Shown here in pieces: positions 25,654 to 33,459 of a stretch of 50,617 nt of DNA. Origin of the DNA: an uncultured Verrucomicrobiota bacterium (lineage in GTDB: Bacteria > Verrucomicrobiota > Verrucomicrobiia > Limisphaerales > UBA9464); NCBI GenBank assembly GCA_903896505.1, contig CAITXU010000189.1, positions 1 through 50,617 on the forward strand, read 5' to 3'. Numbering within the stretch: the first letter of the stretch is position 1; each line of letters opens with the position of its first letter. A model generated the notes under the pieces. It was not told the DNA's origin, ran no database searches, and was given only the letters and a program-made list of their open reading frames with translations. Made by a program: the position numbers and the translations under genes.

Positions 25654-26622
25654 TTAACTTCCCAAACCCAACTTGGTGCGGAAGTAGGCGATGGTTGAGG
25701 TGAGCCCTTGGGCCAACGGAACGACCGGCTCCCATCCCAATAACGACCGTGCCCGGGTAATGTCTGGTTTGCGCTGCTTGGGATCGTCCTGCGGCAGTGG
25801 TTGGAATGTTAACTTGGAGGCTGATCCGGTCGCTCGAATGATCTCTTCAGCGAACTGGACCATGGTCAACTCATGCGGATTGCCGATGTTGACCGGCAGA
25901 TGCTGGGTTGGATGCTGAACCATCATCAAGCGATAGATGCCTTCAATCAGATCGCTGCAGAAGCAGAAGCTGCGGGTCTGTTGACCATCCCCAAAAATAG
26001 TGATCGGCTCTCCCATCAGGGCTTGGCTGACAAAGGCCGGAACCACTCGCCCGTCTTTGATGCGCATCCGCGGGCCATACGTGTTAAAGATGCGGACGAT
26101 GCGTGTATCCAGCTGGTGTTCGTTGTGGTAGGCCATCACCAGAGCCTCGGCAAAGCGCTTGGATTCGTCGTAGCACCCACGAGGACCAATGGGGTTGACA
26201 TTGCCCCAATAGGATTCCGTCTGCGGATGGACCAGCGGATCACCGTACACCTCGGAGGTTGAAGTAATCAGGAACCGGGCCCCCTTTTCCTTGGCCAATC
26301 CCAGTGCTTTGTGTGTCCCCAATGAGCCCACCTTCAACGTTTGGATGGGCAACTCCAGATAATCAATCGGACTGGCTGGTGAGGCAAAATGCCAGACGTA
26401 ATGGACAGGTCCAGCGAGGTACAAATACTCGGTCACATCCTGCCGGATAAAGGTCACTCGCTGATCACCGGCAAGGTGGGCAATATTGTCGGTCGAACCG
26501 GTCACCAGGTTATCGATGATGATCACGCGATGCCCTCGGGAAAGGAGGAGGTCAACAAGATGTGAACCGAGGAATCCGGCACCGCCGGTCACAACGGAAA
26601 CGGGAAGAGATACGCTAGACAT
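25654..26622 (-). CDS. UDP-glucuronate decarboxylase-like SDR epimerase
   Basis: This 322-residue extended short-chain dehydrogenase most resembles UDP-glucuronate decarboxylase (UXS), which makes UDP-xylose for surface polysaccharides. It has the NAD-binding [13 protein letters not shown] (residues 12-24), the catalytic [10 protein letters not shown] (residues 120-129, with S/T and E124), YDESKR with Y151 and K155, and [22 protein letters not shown] is typical of the decarboxylase subgroup. A UDP-glucose 4-epimerase or dTDP-glucose dehydratase is less likely given these motifs. It is the most downstream gene of the polysaccharide cluster, separated by 122 bp from the sugar transferase gene. 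Confidence 0.88.
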   Translation of the reverse strand: MSSVSLPVSVVTGGAGFLGSHLVDLLLSRGHRVIIIDNLVTGSTDNIAHLAGDQRVTFIRQDVTEYLYLAGPVHYVWHFASPASPIDYLELPIQTLKVGSLGTHKALGLAKEKGARFLITSTSEVYGDPLVHPQTESYWGNVNPIGPRGCYDESKRFAEALVMAYHNEHQLDTRIVRIFNTYGPRMRIKDGRVVPAFVSQALMGEPITIFGDGQQTRSFCFCSDLIEGIYRLMMVQHPTQHLPVNIGNPHELTMVQFAEEIIRATGSASKLTFQPLPQDDPKQRKPDITRARSLLGWEPVVPLAQGLTSTIAYFRTKLGLGS

Positions 26623-26744
26623 AAGGGATGGTCAGGTAACTACGAGCAGGACATTACCGCCAAACGCCATGATCGGCGCACATGCCCGCCAGACCCGCAC
26701 TCTGCGGTTCTCTCCACTGTTGACCAGCCAATTTATAACGACCG

Positions 26745-28142
26745 TCAACGGGCACCGGCACCGGTAAACACGGCTGGAACGGTCCGGAGAAGAATTCGCA
26801 CGTCAAGCCAGAGGGTCCAATTGTCGATGTACTCCAGGTCGAGTCGCACCCATTCCTTGAAGTCACGAACATTGTTGCGTCCCGACACCTGCCAGAGACA
26901 GGTCAGCCCAGGTTTAACGCTCAGTCGACGTCGGTGCGAGGGGTCATCAAATCGGGCGACTTCGTCCACGGGCAACGGACGGGGCCCAACAAGGCTCATG
27001 TCCCCAAGAAAGACGTTCCAAAGCTGGGGTAATTCATCGATGGACCACTTCCGAAGAAACCGCCCGACGGGCGTCACCCGTGGGTCGTTGGTCACCTTGA
27101 AAACGGGACCCGACATTTCGTTGAGCGCGGCGAGTTCCTGCTTCAATTGTTCGGCATTGGTCACCATCGTTCGGAATTTTAGCATTCGAAAGGGATGCCC
27201 ATTCAGACCGGCCCGTTGTTGCCGGAAAAAAATAGGTCCCTTGGAATCAATCCGGACGGCGATCGCCGCCAGCACCATAATCGGCGATGCGGCAATAAGA
27301 ATGCACAATGAGCCGACACGGTCCATCAGTCCCTTCCCCACCCCCTGCCAGGAGGCTCCCGGACTGCTGCTGAAGACGAGAACGGGGTGGCCGTTCAATT
27401 CGTCGGCAGAGGTCTGAGAAATCCTGGTTTGGAAAAAATCCGCCAACAACCAAACGTCGACCCCTTCCAATTCACAAACCTGGATTGCCTGCTCAATCAC
27501 ACTGAAGGGGGCATGCCGTGGTGAAACGACGACAGCATTGGCAGAAGTCCTGTGAAGTTGGGCCGCAAGTTCATCGGGGGTGATTTTCCGGACGTCCAAA
27601 GCTGCAACGACCTCAATTCCGCCGAAATGCTGGAGTCCCAAGGTCCGCTGCAAGCTTTCGGAATCGACCCTGCCCCCTTCCCCGCTCCCACATAATAAAA
27701 TCAACCGTCGGGTGGCGGCTTTGCGGCCCAGATGGCCCTGCTGCCATCGCCGGATCAGCTCTTCCTTGACCCAAATCATGACAACGAGAACCCCCAGGAA
27801 GATGAAGATCAGTCCGCGGGCCACCTCCGCCTTCCGGAGGAAAGCCGCCAATAGAATCGCGAGACTTATCCACACAGCCCCACGGACCGACTGGAAAAAA
27901 CGGGCTGCAGGAGAGCTAAACACCCGACGTTGATAGTATCCCTCAAACTCAAGCGCCACCGGACCCAGCGGGACTACCACGGCCAAAAGCCAGGCGTATT
28001 GAGAAAACTCAGGGATCAGGCCAGTCGAGTTGATCCACGGATGAGAGCGAATGGAATGGGCCAGCCATAGGGCACAGCCGCATAAAAAGGCGTCTGATGC
28101 CTTCCGGACTTGAATCTCAATCTGTCGCCGCTGACGAAACAT
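26745..28142 (-). CDS. Initiating polyprenyl glycosylphosphotransferase (WbaP/WcaJ-like)
   Basis: This 465-residue membrane enzyme transfers a sugar-1-phosphate from a UDP-sugar to undecaprenyl phosphate, the first step of exopolysaccharide synthesis. The N-terminal half has about four membrane helices and a CoA-binding-like Rossmann region (RLILLCGSGEGG, residues about 145-156). The C-terminal bacterial sugar transferase domain has GPIFFRQQRAGLNGHPFRML, KFRTMV, KWSIDELPQLWNVFLGDMSL, VGPRPLP and KPGLTCLWQVSGRN. The length is typical of the bifunctional topology. It lies 54 bp downstream of the exosortase-EpsI gene, which supports a joint role in building extracellular matrix. Confidence 0.92.
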   Translation of the reverse strand: MFRQRRQIEIQVRKASDAFLCGCALWLAHSIRSHPWINSTGLIPEFSQYAWLLAVVVPLGPVALEFEGYYQRRVFSSPAARFFQSVRGAVWISLAILLAAFLRKAEVARGLIFIFLGVLVVMIWVKEELIRRWQQGHLGRKAATRRLILLCGSGEGGRVDSESLQRTLGLQHFGGIEVVAALDVRKITPDELAAQLHRTSANAVVVSPRHAPFSVIEQAIQVCELEGVDVWLLADFFQTRISQTSADELNGHPVLVFSSSPGASWQGVGKGLMDRVGSLCILIAASPIMVLAAIAVRIDSKGPIFFRQQRAGLNGHPFRMLKFRTMVTNAEQLKQELAALNEMSGPVFKVTNDPRVTPVGRFLRKWSIDELPQLWNVFLGDMSLVGPRPLPVDEVARFDDPSHRRRLSVKPGLTCLWQVSGRNNVRDFKEWVRLDLEYIDNWTLWLDVRILLRTVPAVFTGAGAR

Positions 28143-28196
28143 GGTATGGGAAAGGGTGATCCAAAAGGTGATCCAAAAACGTCCGACTTCGATTCC

Positions 28197-29951
28197 CTAA
28201 GGTGATTGGGCTTTAGCCGAAGGATTTGGCGGGGTCAATCGAAGAATTCCCCGGCTTCCGGTCGAGATTAGGCTGACCAACCGCCGATAGCAATCGTCCT
28301 CCCCGCCGGGTTGGCACTGCGAAAAAAAGGAGATATAGGCCCACCGCTGAACAACGTTCTCGAGGAGAAGACTCTTGAGGATGGACCATTGACGGTTGAA
28401 GTGATGCGCCGTCGATTGACCTTCGGTGGTAAACCAAAAGACGTAAACTCCGCCACGTTCAACCTTACGACCCTCCGCATCATGTCCCTGGATATGGGTA
28501 TCAAAGCGTTGCACTTCAATCTCCAGCGGAGTGCTCCCTGGAATTCGAATCACTTCCACCGTTTGTCGTCGAATCTGCCAGCCCTGACTGGTGAGACAGT
28601 ATTCGGGTCGATGGATACTGGTTCGATCGGTCCCCATTAACACGACGCTTGCGGTCGCAGTAAATTTCCGGTCGTAGGAACGGTAAGCCACCCTGCCAAA
28701 ACTGGTGTCTGGAGGCAGGTAGTTGAATTCCAAGTCGGTGATGGCCACGGTCTCCGCCGTGTAACCTTCGAGTGCCAGGGGAAGACGCACGGAATTGGTT
28801 CGTGCGATCCGCCCGGAATCTGAAATCAACGGGACATTCTCAAGCCTCACGCTGGGTTCACCCACACGCTGACGATTGCGAATATGGGAAATGAAGCCGA
28901 CAGCAGCGACCATCAGGCCCAAGGCGGCGATGGGAAAAATTGGATTTAGCCGGGGGCAAACTGACGGAAAACCCCATGGAACTGGAGCGACTTCTGGCGG
29001 TGGCACACCCATATTCACGTGACCAGTTCCCGCCGGCTCCCGAATCCAACGTCCCACTTGAAACAGGCCCAGCAGTGCGGCAATCCAAGTGATGAATCCC
29101 ATTTTTGTTTCGATAAAACGCCCGGCAGCTTCTCCGAGGATGTCACCGACCACGAACACCGTGCATAGGCGAACGACATTCCCCATCAAAGCCAACGGCA
29201 AGGCGGCCACGACGATAATGGCTCGACGCCCAAGCGACCGATAATTGAGGTACGCAAACAGGACACTGATCAGCAGTACCGCGGTGAGGCTCCGCATGCC
29301 GCTGCATGCCGCCGCGACTTCGAAGTGAAATCCGGCGCTTGTGCCGGATGGAGGAAGGGAAACCTGGGTTTCTTGCCGAATCAAGTTCAGCCCGAATACC
29401 ATTCGGCAAATGGCGACTGAGATTTGGCTCGAAAGCAGCCGAAGGCCATAGGTGGCCGAATCCAAATAGGCCGAAACCGGTATGGCCGCCACCAGCATAA
29501 ACCAGGGAAGGCAAACCGCACGCAACCAGGCCCGACCCCAGACCACTCCCATCAAGCCAAAGCCTCCGATCAGGAATCCCACCACCGAGATTCGTGTTTG
29601 CTGCACGATGAATCCGATGGCATGAACAAATAATCCTAAAACGACGAAAACAAGTCCCACCGCCCAGGGCCGCTTTTCAAGCAGGGTCAACTCCTTCCGT
29701 TTGAGGTAAAACAAACCCAGGACCAAAAACGGGATCATCGGGCAAAGCTCATCCCCCGAATCCGCCGGTGAATCGTTTTGATAAAGCGCGTAAAGCCATC
29801 CGAATATCGAAGGGGTATTTACATAACCCAACGTCGAATTTCCGAGGAAATGAAACAACACCACCCAGGCCGCGAAGAGTATCCCAAAAATCAGCCGGTT
29901 CGGTAGACTGGCAAGGAGTCCTACTACAGATTTTGAGGTGGAAGAGGACAT
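28197..29951 (-). CDS. Exosortase fused to an EpsI-type domain
   Basis: This is a membrane transpeptidase of the exosortase family joined to an EpsI (DUF3485) domain, 584 residues from the ATG at 29951 (longer forms from 29987 or 30032 are possible). Residues about 10-330 contain eight or so helices with the catalytic-type cysteine in AAACSGMRSL and the conserved arginine in MGNVVRLCTVFVVGD. The usual histidine a little further on seems replaced: the stretch reads RFIETKMGFITW. The C-terminal domain (about 400-560) has HRPEYCLTSQGW, the EpsI hallmark. Exosortases process PEP-CTERM-like sorting signals on exported proteins, often in exopolysaccharide loci, as here. I see no sorting-signal protein in this window, so the substrates must lie elsewhere. 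Confidence 0.88.
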   Translation of the reverse strand: MSSSTSKSVVGLLASLPNRLIFGILFAAWVVLFHFLGNSTLGYVNTPSIFGWLYALYQNDSPADSGDELCPMIPFLVLGLFYLKRKELTLLEKRPWAVGLVFVVLGLFVHAIGFIVQQTRISVVGFLIGGFGLMGVVWGRAWLRAVCLPWFMLVAAIPVSAYLDSATYGLRLLSSQISVAICRMVFGLNLIRQETQVSLPPSGTSAGFHFEVAAACSGMRSLTAVLLISVLFAYLNYRSLGRRAIIVVAALPLALMGNVVRLCTVFVVGDILGEAAGRFIETKMGFITWIAALLGLFQVGRWIREPAGTGHVNMGVPPPEVAPVPWGFPSVCPRLNPIFPIAALGLMVAAVGFISHIRNRQRVGEPSVRLENVPLISDSGRIARTNSVRLPLALEGYTAETVAITDLEFNYLPPDTSFGRVAYRSYDRKFTATASVVLMGTDRTSIHRPEYCLTSQGWQIRRQTVEVIRIPGSTPLEIEVQRFDTHIQGHDAEGRKVERGGVYVFWFTTEGQSTAHHFNRQWSILKSLLLENVVQRWAYISFFSQCQPGGEDDCYRRLVSLISTGSRGILRLTPPNPSAKAQSP

Positions 29952-30015
29952 GAATCGGCTTCGAAAAAGGCGGTTGACGCACCGCATCTGTTCAATAGGG
30001 CCAGCGTCGTTCCGT

Positions 30016-30933
30016 CTAAATTTGGAAGTCAACGTAGGCCTGCCGGTCCCGCTTACTGATGATTCGGGATCGAACCTCCTCCATCAGGACGATGGAGTCC
30101 TGAGGCACACTGGTCATCAGAAATACGTTGGCACCGATGGTGCTGCCCCGACCGATCACGGTGTCCCCACCGAGAATGACCGCCCCCGAATAGATGGTCA
30201 CGCGGTCCTCAACGGTTGGATGGCGTTTCCGTCCACGGAGTGACTGGCCTCCACTGGTACTGGTCGCTCCCAACGTTACTCCATGGAACATTTTGACGTG
30301 ATTGCCGATCACGCATGTTTCGCCAATGACGGTACCGGTTCCATGGTCGAGGAAGAAATGGCTACCGATCGAAGCCCCGGGATGAATGTCGGTTCCAGTC
30401 CGGGAATGGGCCCACTCACTCATGATGCGAGGAAGCAACGGTACCTTCCGACGATGCAATTCGTGCGCGAGGCGATGCACGGCAATTGCCTCGACAAACG
30501 GGTACGCAACAATGATTTCCTCCCGCGAACGTGCCGCCGGGTCTCCTTCGAAAGCCGCCTCGACATCGGTTTGAAGGAGTTCGCGGATTTCAGGCAACTG
30601 ACGAAGGAATTGGCGGGTGATGTCAAACGCTGCCGGACGCGGGTCGCGCAACGCAGGATCGTCGCAGTCAAAGCAGCGCAGGCTCTTGTACACTTCATCT
30701 TCCAACCGCCCGGAGACCGAATCGATTCGCAGGGCGGTTTCGGCGTGCAACTCTGAGGAGTGAATCAGTTTTTCGTCAAAGAATCCCGGCAGCAACAGGC
30801 AGAGCAAATCGCGAACGATTTCCACAACCGCCCCTTTGGAAGGAAGATTGACCCCATCCAGATGATTGATTCCCCCATGCCGCCGGTAGGATTCCAGCAG
30901 GGCCTGGGTCAGCTCGGTCACTGGATATTGCAC
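30016..30933 (-). CDS. Serine O-acetyltransferase
   Basis: This 305-residue enzyme is of the CysE/EpsC type. It acetylates L-serine to O-acetylserine, the precursor of cysteine. The left-handed beta-helix C-terminus is clear: TGTDIHPGASIGSHFFLDHG, TGTVIGETCVIGNHVKMF, HGVTLGATSTSGGQ and the late GAVILGGDTVIGRGSTIGAN. The start is a GTG at 30933. Versions of this enzyme (EpsC) occur inside exosortase/EPS loci, and it lies 64 bp upstream of the exosortase start, so both a cysteine-synthesis role and a cluster-related role are possible. The N-terminal half (about 150 residues) is longer than in minimal enzymes and is helical. Confidence 0.92.
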   Translation of the reverse strand: MQYPVTELTQALLESYRRHGGINHLDGVNLPSKGAVVEIVRDLLCLLLPGFFDEKLIHSSELHAETALRIDSVSGRLEDEVYKSLRCFDCDDPALRDPRPAAFDITRQFLRQLPEIRELLQTDVEAAFEGDPAARSREEIIVAYPFVEAIAVHRLAHELHRRKVPLLPRIMSEWAHSRTGTDIHPGASIGSHFFLDHGTGTVIGETCVIGNHVKMFHGVTLGATSTSGGQSLRGRKRHPTVEDRVTIYSGAVILGGDTVIGRGSTIGANVFLMTSVPQDSIVLMEEVRSRIISKRDRQAYVDFQI

Positions 30934-30975
30934 AGTCTGCCGATTATCGCCGCCCGTCTTGCAATGTCCAATCGG

Positions 30976-32637
30976 CTAGCGATTCGGGGGCACCATCGCC
31001 TCGCGCCGCGCTTTGAATTCGCTCCCGGGTTTCCATTCCGGCCACACCGCATCCTGCCCCAGTGTCCATCCGACCTGATAGAGAATGCCCAAGTCCTCGA
31101 CCGCCCCGGAAAGGTCCCAGTCAGGTTTGATGTCATCCGAGACTTTGTGGTAATCGCGGTCGGTAAACTCGTTGGACTTGGCTTGCCCCCATTCCTCCGG
31201 CCTCCCCAGATAGTCCAGGGCCGATTTCATGTAGAGGGCGGGAACGCCGACCTTGGCGAACTCAAAATGGTCGCTCCGATAGAAGGTGCCCTTCTCTGGC
31301 ATGGGCTCCGAGACCACGACCCTCCCCTGCGCTTGAGCAAATCGGACGACGGCATCATCCAGTGTGGAATTCCCCAAGCCAACAACCGCCACACTGTGGG
31401 TTCGGCCCCAGGTATTGAGGCCGTCCATGTTCAGATTGGCGAGGGTTTTTGCCAGGGGATGGGTCGGATGGGTGGCATAGTATTTGGCCCCCAACAATCC
31501 CTGTTCCTCACCAGTCACCGCGAGGAACAGGATAGACCGCCCTGGTGCCGGTCCGGCTTTAAATGCCTCGGCCAGGGCCAAAAGCCCCGCGGAACCGGTG
31601 GCGTTGTCTTCAGCCCCGTTAAAAATCTGGTCGCCCGTCAACTTTGGATCGCGTCCCAGATGGTCCCAGTGGGCCGTCAAGACCAGCCATTCATCACGAT
31701 GGGCAGGATCCCTGCCGGGGAGCACTGCCGCGACATTGCGTGACTGGATGTGGCGGACCTGATTCGAAACGGCAAAATCGACGGAAGTACCGAGTGAGCG
31801 GGGGCGAAAATGGGGATCGATGGCCATCGCCTTGGCTGCCTCATAGGTGAGTCCGGCGCCGGCAAGAAGGCTTCGCGCCCGATCCAGGCTAATCCAGGAA
31901 GCCACCTGCACTTGTGGCCCCACCGTTTCTTCCAGATCAAACCGCTCCCGGCTCCATGAATTGACCACCACGAACCACGGATAGCCCGCAGGACCGGTCT
32001 CATGGACAATGATCGCGGCGGCGGCTCCCTTGGCGGCCGCAATCTCGTACTTATAGGTCCAGCGACCGTAATAGGTCATCGCCTTGCCCTTGAACATCTT
32101 CGGGTCCAGGCGGGAAGGATCGGCGGGATCCGGGATGGGAGGATCACCCACCAACATCACCAGAGTTTTACCATGGACATCGACCCCCTTGTAGTCATCC
32201 CATCCATATTCCGGAGCAACGACGCCGTAACCGACAAACACAAGCTCACTGTTGGTCACCTCCACCGTCGGAGTCGTCTGGGGAGACCATGCCACAAAAT
32301 CTTGTGGAAATGTCAGTGACTCGGGTTGCCCGCCCCGGACAAACGCGGCCTTGGTCGTAGATGAAACTCCGACCATCGGAACCCGGTCAAAAAAGGTGCC
32401 ATCAGCACCCCCGGGTTCCAACCCGATGGCTTTGAATTGGTCTGCCATCCAGTGCACGGTCTTCTTTTCTCCAGGAGTTCCCGGAGCCCTTCCTTCGAAC
32501 TCATCCGATGCCAGCACCGTCACTCGATCCAGAAGTGTATTCGTCCGAAGGACGGCAAGCCCCGGAGACAAGTCGGCTGCCTGTATCCAAGTCTGAAGGA
32601 GGAGATTCAGCGTCAAGAGCCACCCAGATCGAATCAT
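30976..32637 (-). CDS. Exported M28-family zinc metallopeptidase with PA domain
   Basis: This 553-residue enzyme starts with a Sec signal (MIRSGWLLTLNLLLQTWIQA). The ATG at 32637 has AGGA seven bases upstream, whereas the frame itself opens at a TTG two codons earlier. A protease-associated insert (about residues 120-260) precedes the M28 catalytic core: VLTAHWDHLGRD supplies the first zinc histidine, NGAEDNATGSAGL the bridging aspartate, and AVTGEEQGLLGAKY the catalytic glutamate pair. YRSDHFEFAK late in the protein supplies another ligand. M28 enzymes remove N-terminal amino acids from peptides; this one should act in the periplasm or outside. It is separated from the serine acetyltransferase by 42 bp. 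Confidence 0.9.
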   Translation of the reverse strand: MIRSGWLLTLNLLLQTWIQAADLSPGLAVLRTNTLLDRVTVLASDEFEGRAPGTPGEKKTVHWMADQFKAIGLEPGGADGTFFDRVPMVGVSSTTKAAFVRGGQPESLTFPQDFVAWSPQTTPTVEVTNSELVFVGYGVVAPEYGWDDYKGVDVHGKTLVMLVGDPPIPDPADPSRLDPKMFKGKAMTYYGRWTYKYEIAAAKGAAAAIIVHETGPAGYPWFVVVNSWSRERFDLEETVGPQVQVASWISLDRARSLLAGAGLTYEAAKAMAIDPHFRPRSLGTSVDFAVSNQVRHIQSRNVAAVLPGRDPAHRDEWLVLTAHWDHLGRDPKLTGDQIFNGAEDNATGSAGLLALAEAFKAGPAPGRSILFLAVTGEEQGLLGAKYYATHPTHPLAKTLANLNMDGLNTWGRTHSVAVVGLGNSTLDDAVVRFAQAQGRVVVSEPMPEKGTFYRSDHFEFAKVGVPALYMKSALDYLGRPEEWGQAKSNEFTDRDYHKVSDDIKPDWDLSGAVEDLGILYQVGWTLGQDAVWPEWKPGSEFKARREAMVPPNR

Positions 32638-32761
32638 CCACAAGTCCTACACGGTGAAGGGCCATCCTGCAACCTTCCCGGGTCCACCACGCTTCGGCTG
32701 GACTTTGTAATGGGGGCTATTAGGAGAGGGTGTTGTCCCCGCCCTGATCTCGTCGTCCCTT

Positions 32762-33412
32762 TCAGAAACCCGACACCAGCGTTGCCAATCGCACGAGCAG
32801 TTGGTGCTGAGACAAATGTTCCAGCGGTTGATTGGGGGTCAAAAGTCCAAACCCCGGACCGTAGGCGGGCCCATTGAGCACACAGTGGTCCACCTGGGTC
32901 TGCATCAACTGTGAGGCCCCCGCCGCCAGGATGCCGGGGCGTCCACAGTCCACCTCATATTTCCAACCGACCAGGACTCCGTCGGGAAACCAGTCTCGAA
33001 GACGGTTGATGATCTTGGGAGTCGGTTGTAATTCGAGCCAGAGATTGCCGGCCCGAGTGGAATGTTTGCCGCTCCGTACAGGTTCCAGGTTGCCCTCGAC
33101 GGACTTGACATAGGCCCCGGCCACACAGAAGTCACTCACCGCTGCCACGTGAAAGACTGCCATCGGTCCTGATGTCGCTCGGGCCTCCAGCAAGGCCGAA
33201 AGCGAGGCGGTGGTGGTAAAATGTTCCACCTCGAGCGCAGCGAGGGGCGACTGCCAGACTGCCATCTGTCCCAAAAACAGGGTAACCCGATGCCCTTCCC
33301 CGGCCAGATGGTTGGCCAGACGTCCTCCCAAGCTTCCTGTGGAAAAATTCGTTAGCCGCCGGGCTCCGTCGATGGGTTCCCATGTGGGTCCGGCGGTGAC
33401 AATGCAATGCAT
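32762..33412 (-). CDS. Stand-alone phosphopantothenoylcysteine synthetase (CoaB domain)
   Basis: This 216-residue protein corresponds to only the CoaB half of the usual CoaBC fusion, which joins 4'-phosphopantothenate to cysteine in coenzyme A synthesis. It begins directly with MHCIVTAGPTWEPIDGARRL and TNFSTGSLGGRLAN, the nucleotide-binding start of CoaB; later blocks are VFHVAAVSDF, LQPTPKIINRLRDW and VGWKYEV. No flavin-dependent CoaC domain is present, so the decarboxylase must be encoded elsewhere. It lies 47 bp downstream of thrS. A CoaB-like protein of other function cannot be ruled out. Confidence 0.8.
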   Translation of the reverse strand: MHCIVTAGPTWEPIDGARRLTNFSTGSLGGRLANHLAGEGHRVTLFLGQMAVWQSPLAALEVEHFTTTASLSALLEARATSGPMAVFHVAAVSDFCVAGAYVKSVEGNLEPVRSGKHSTRAGNLWLELQPTPKIINRLRDWFPDGVLVGWKYEVDCGRPGILAAGASQLMQTQVDHCVLNGPAYGPGFGLLTPNQPLEHLSQHQLLVRLATLVSGF

Positions 33413-33459
33413 GGCTGGGGGAAGTCCCGGTGTTTGAATCAGATGTCAACGCCCGGCCT

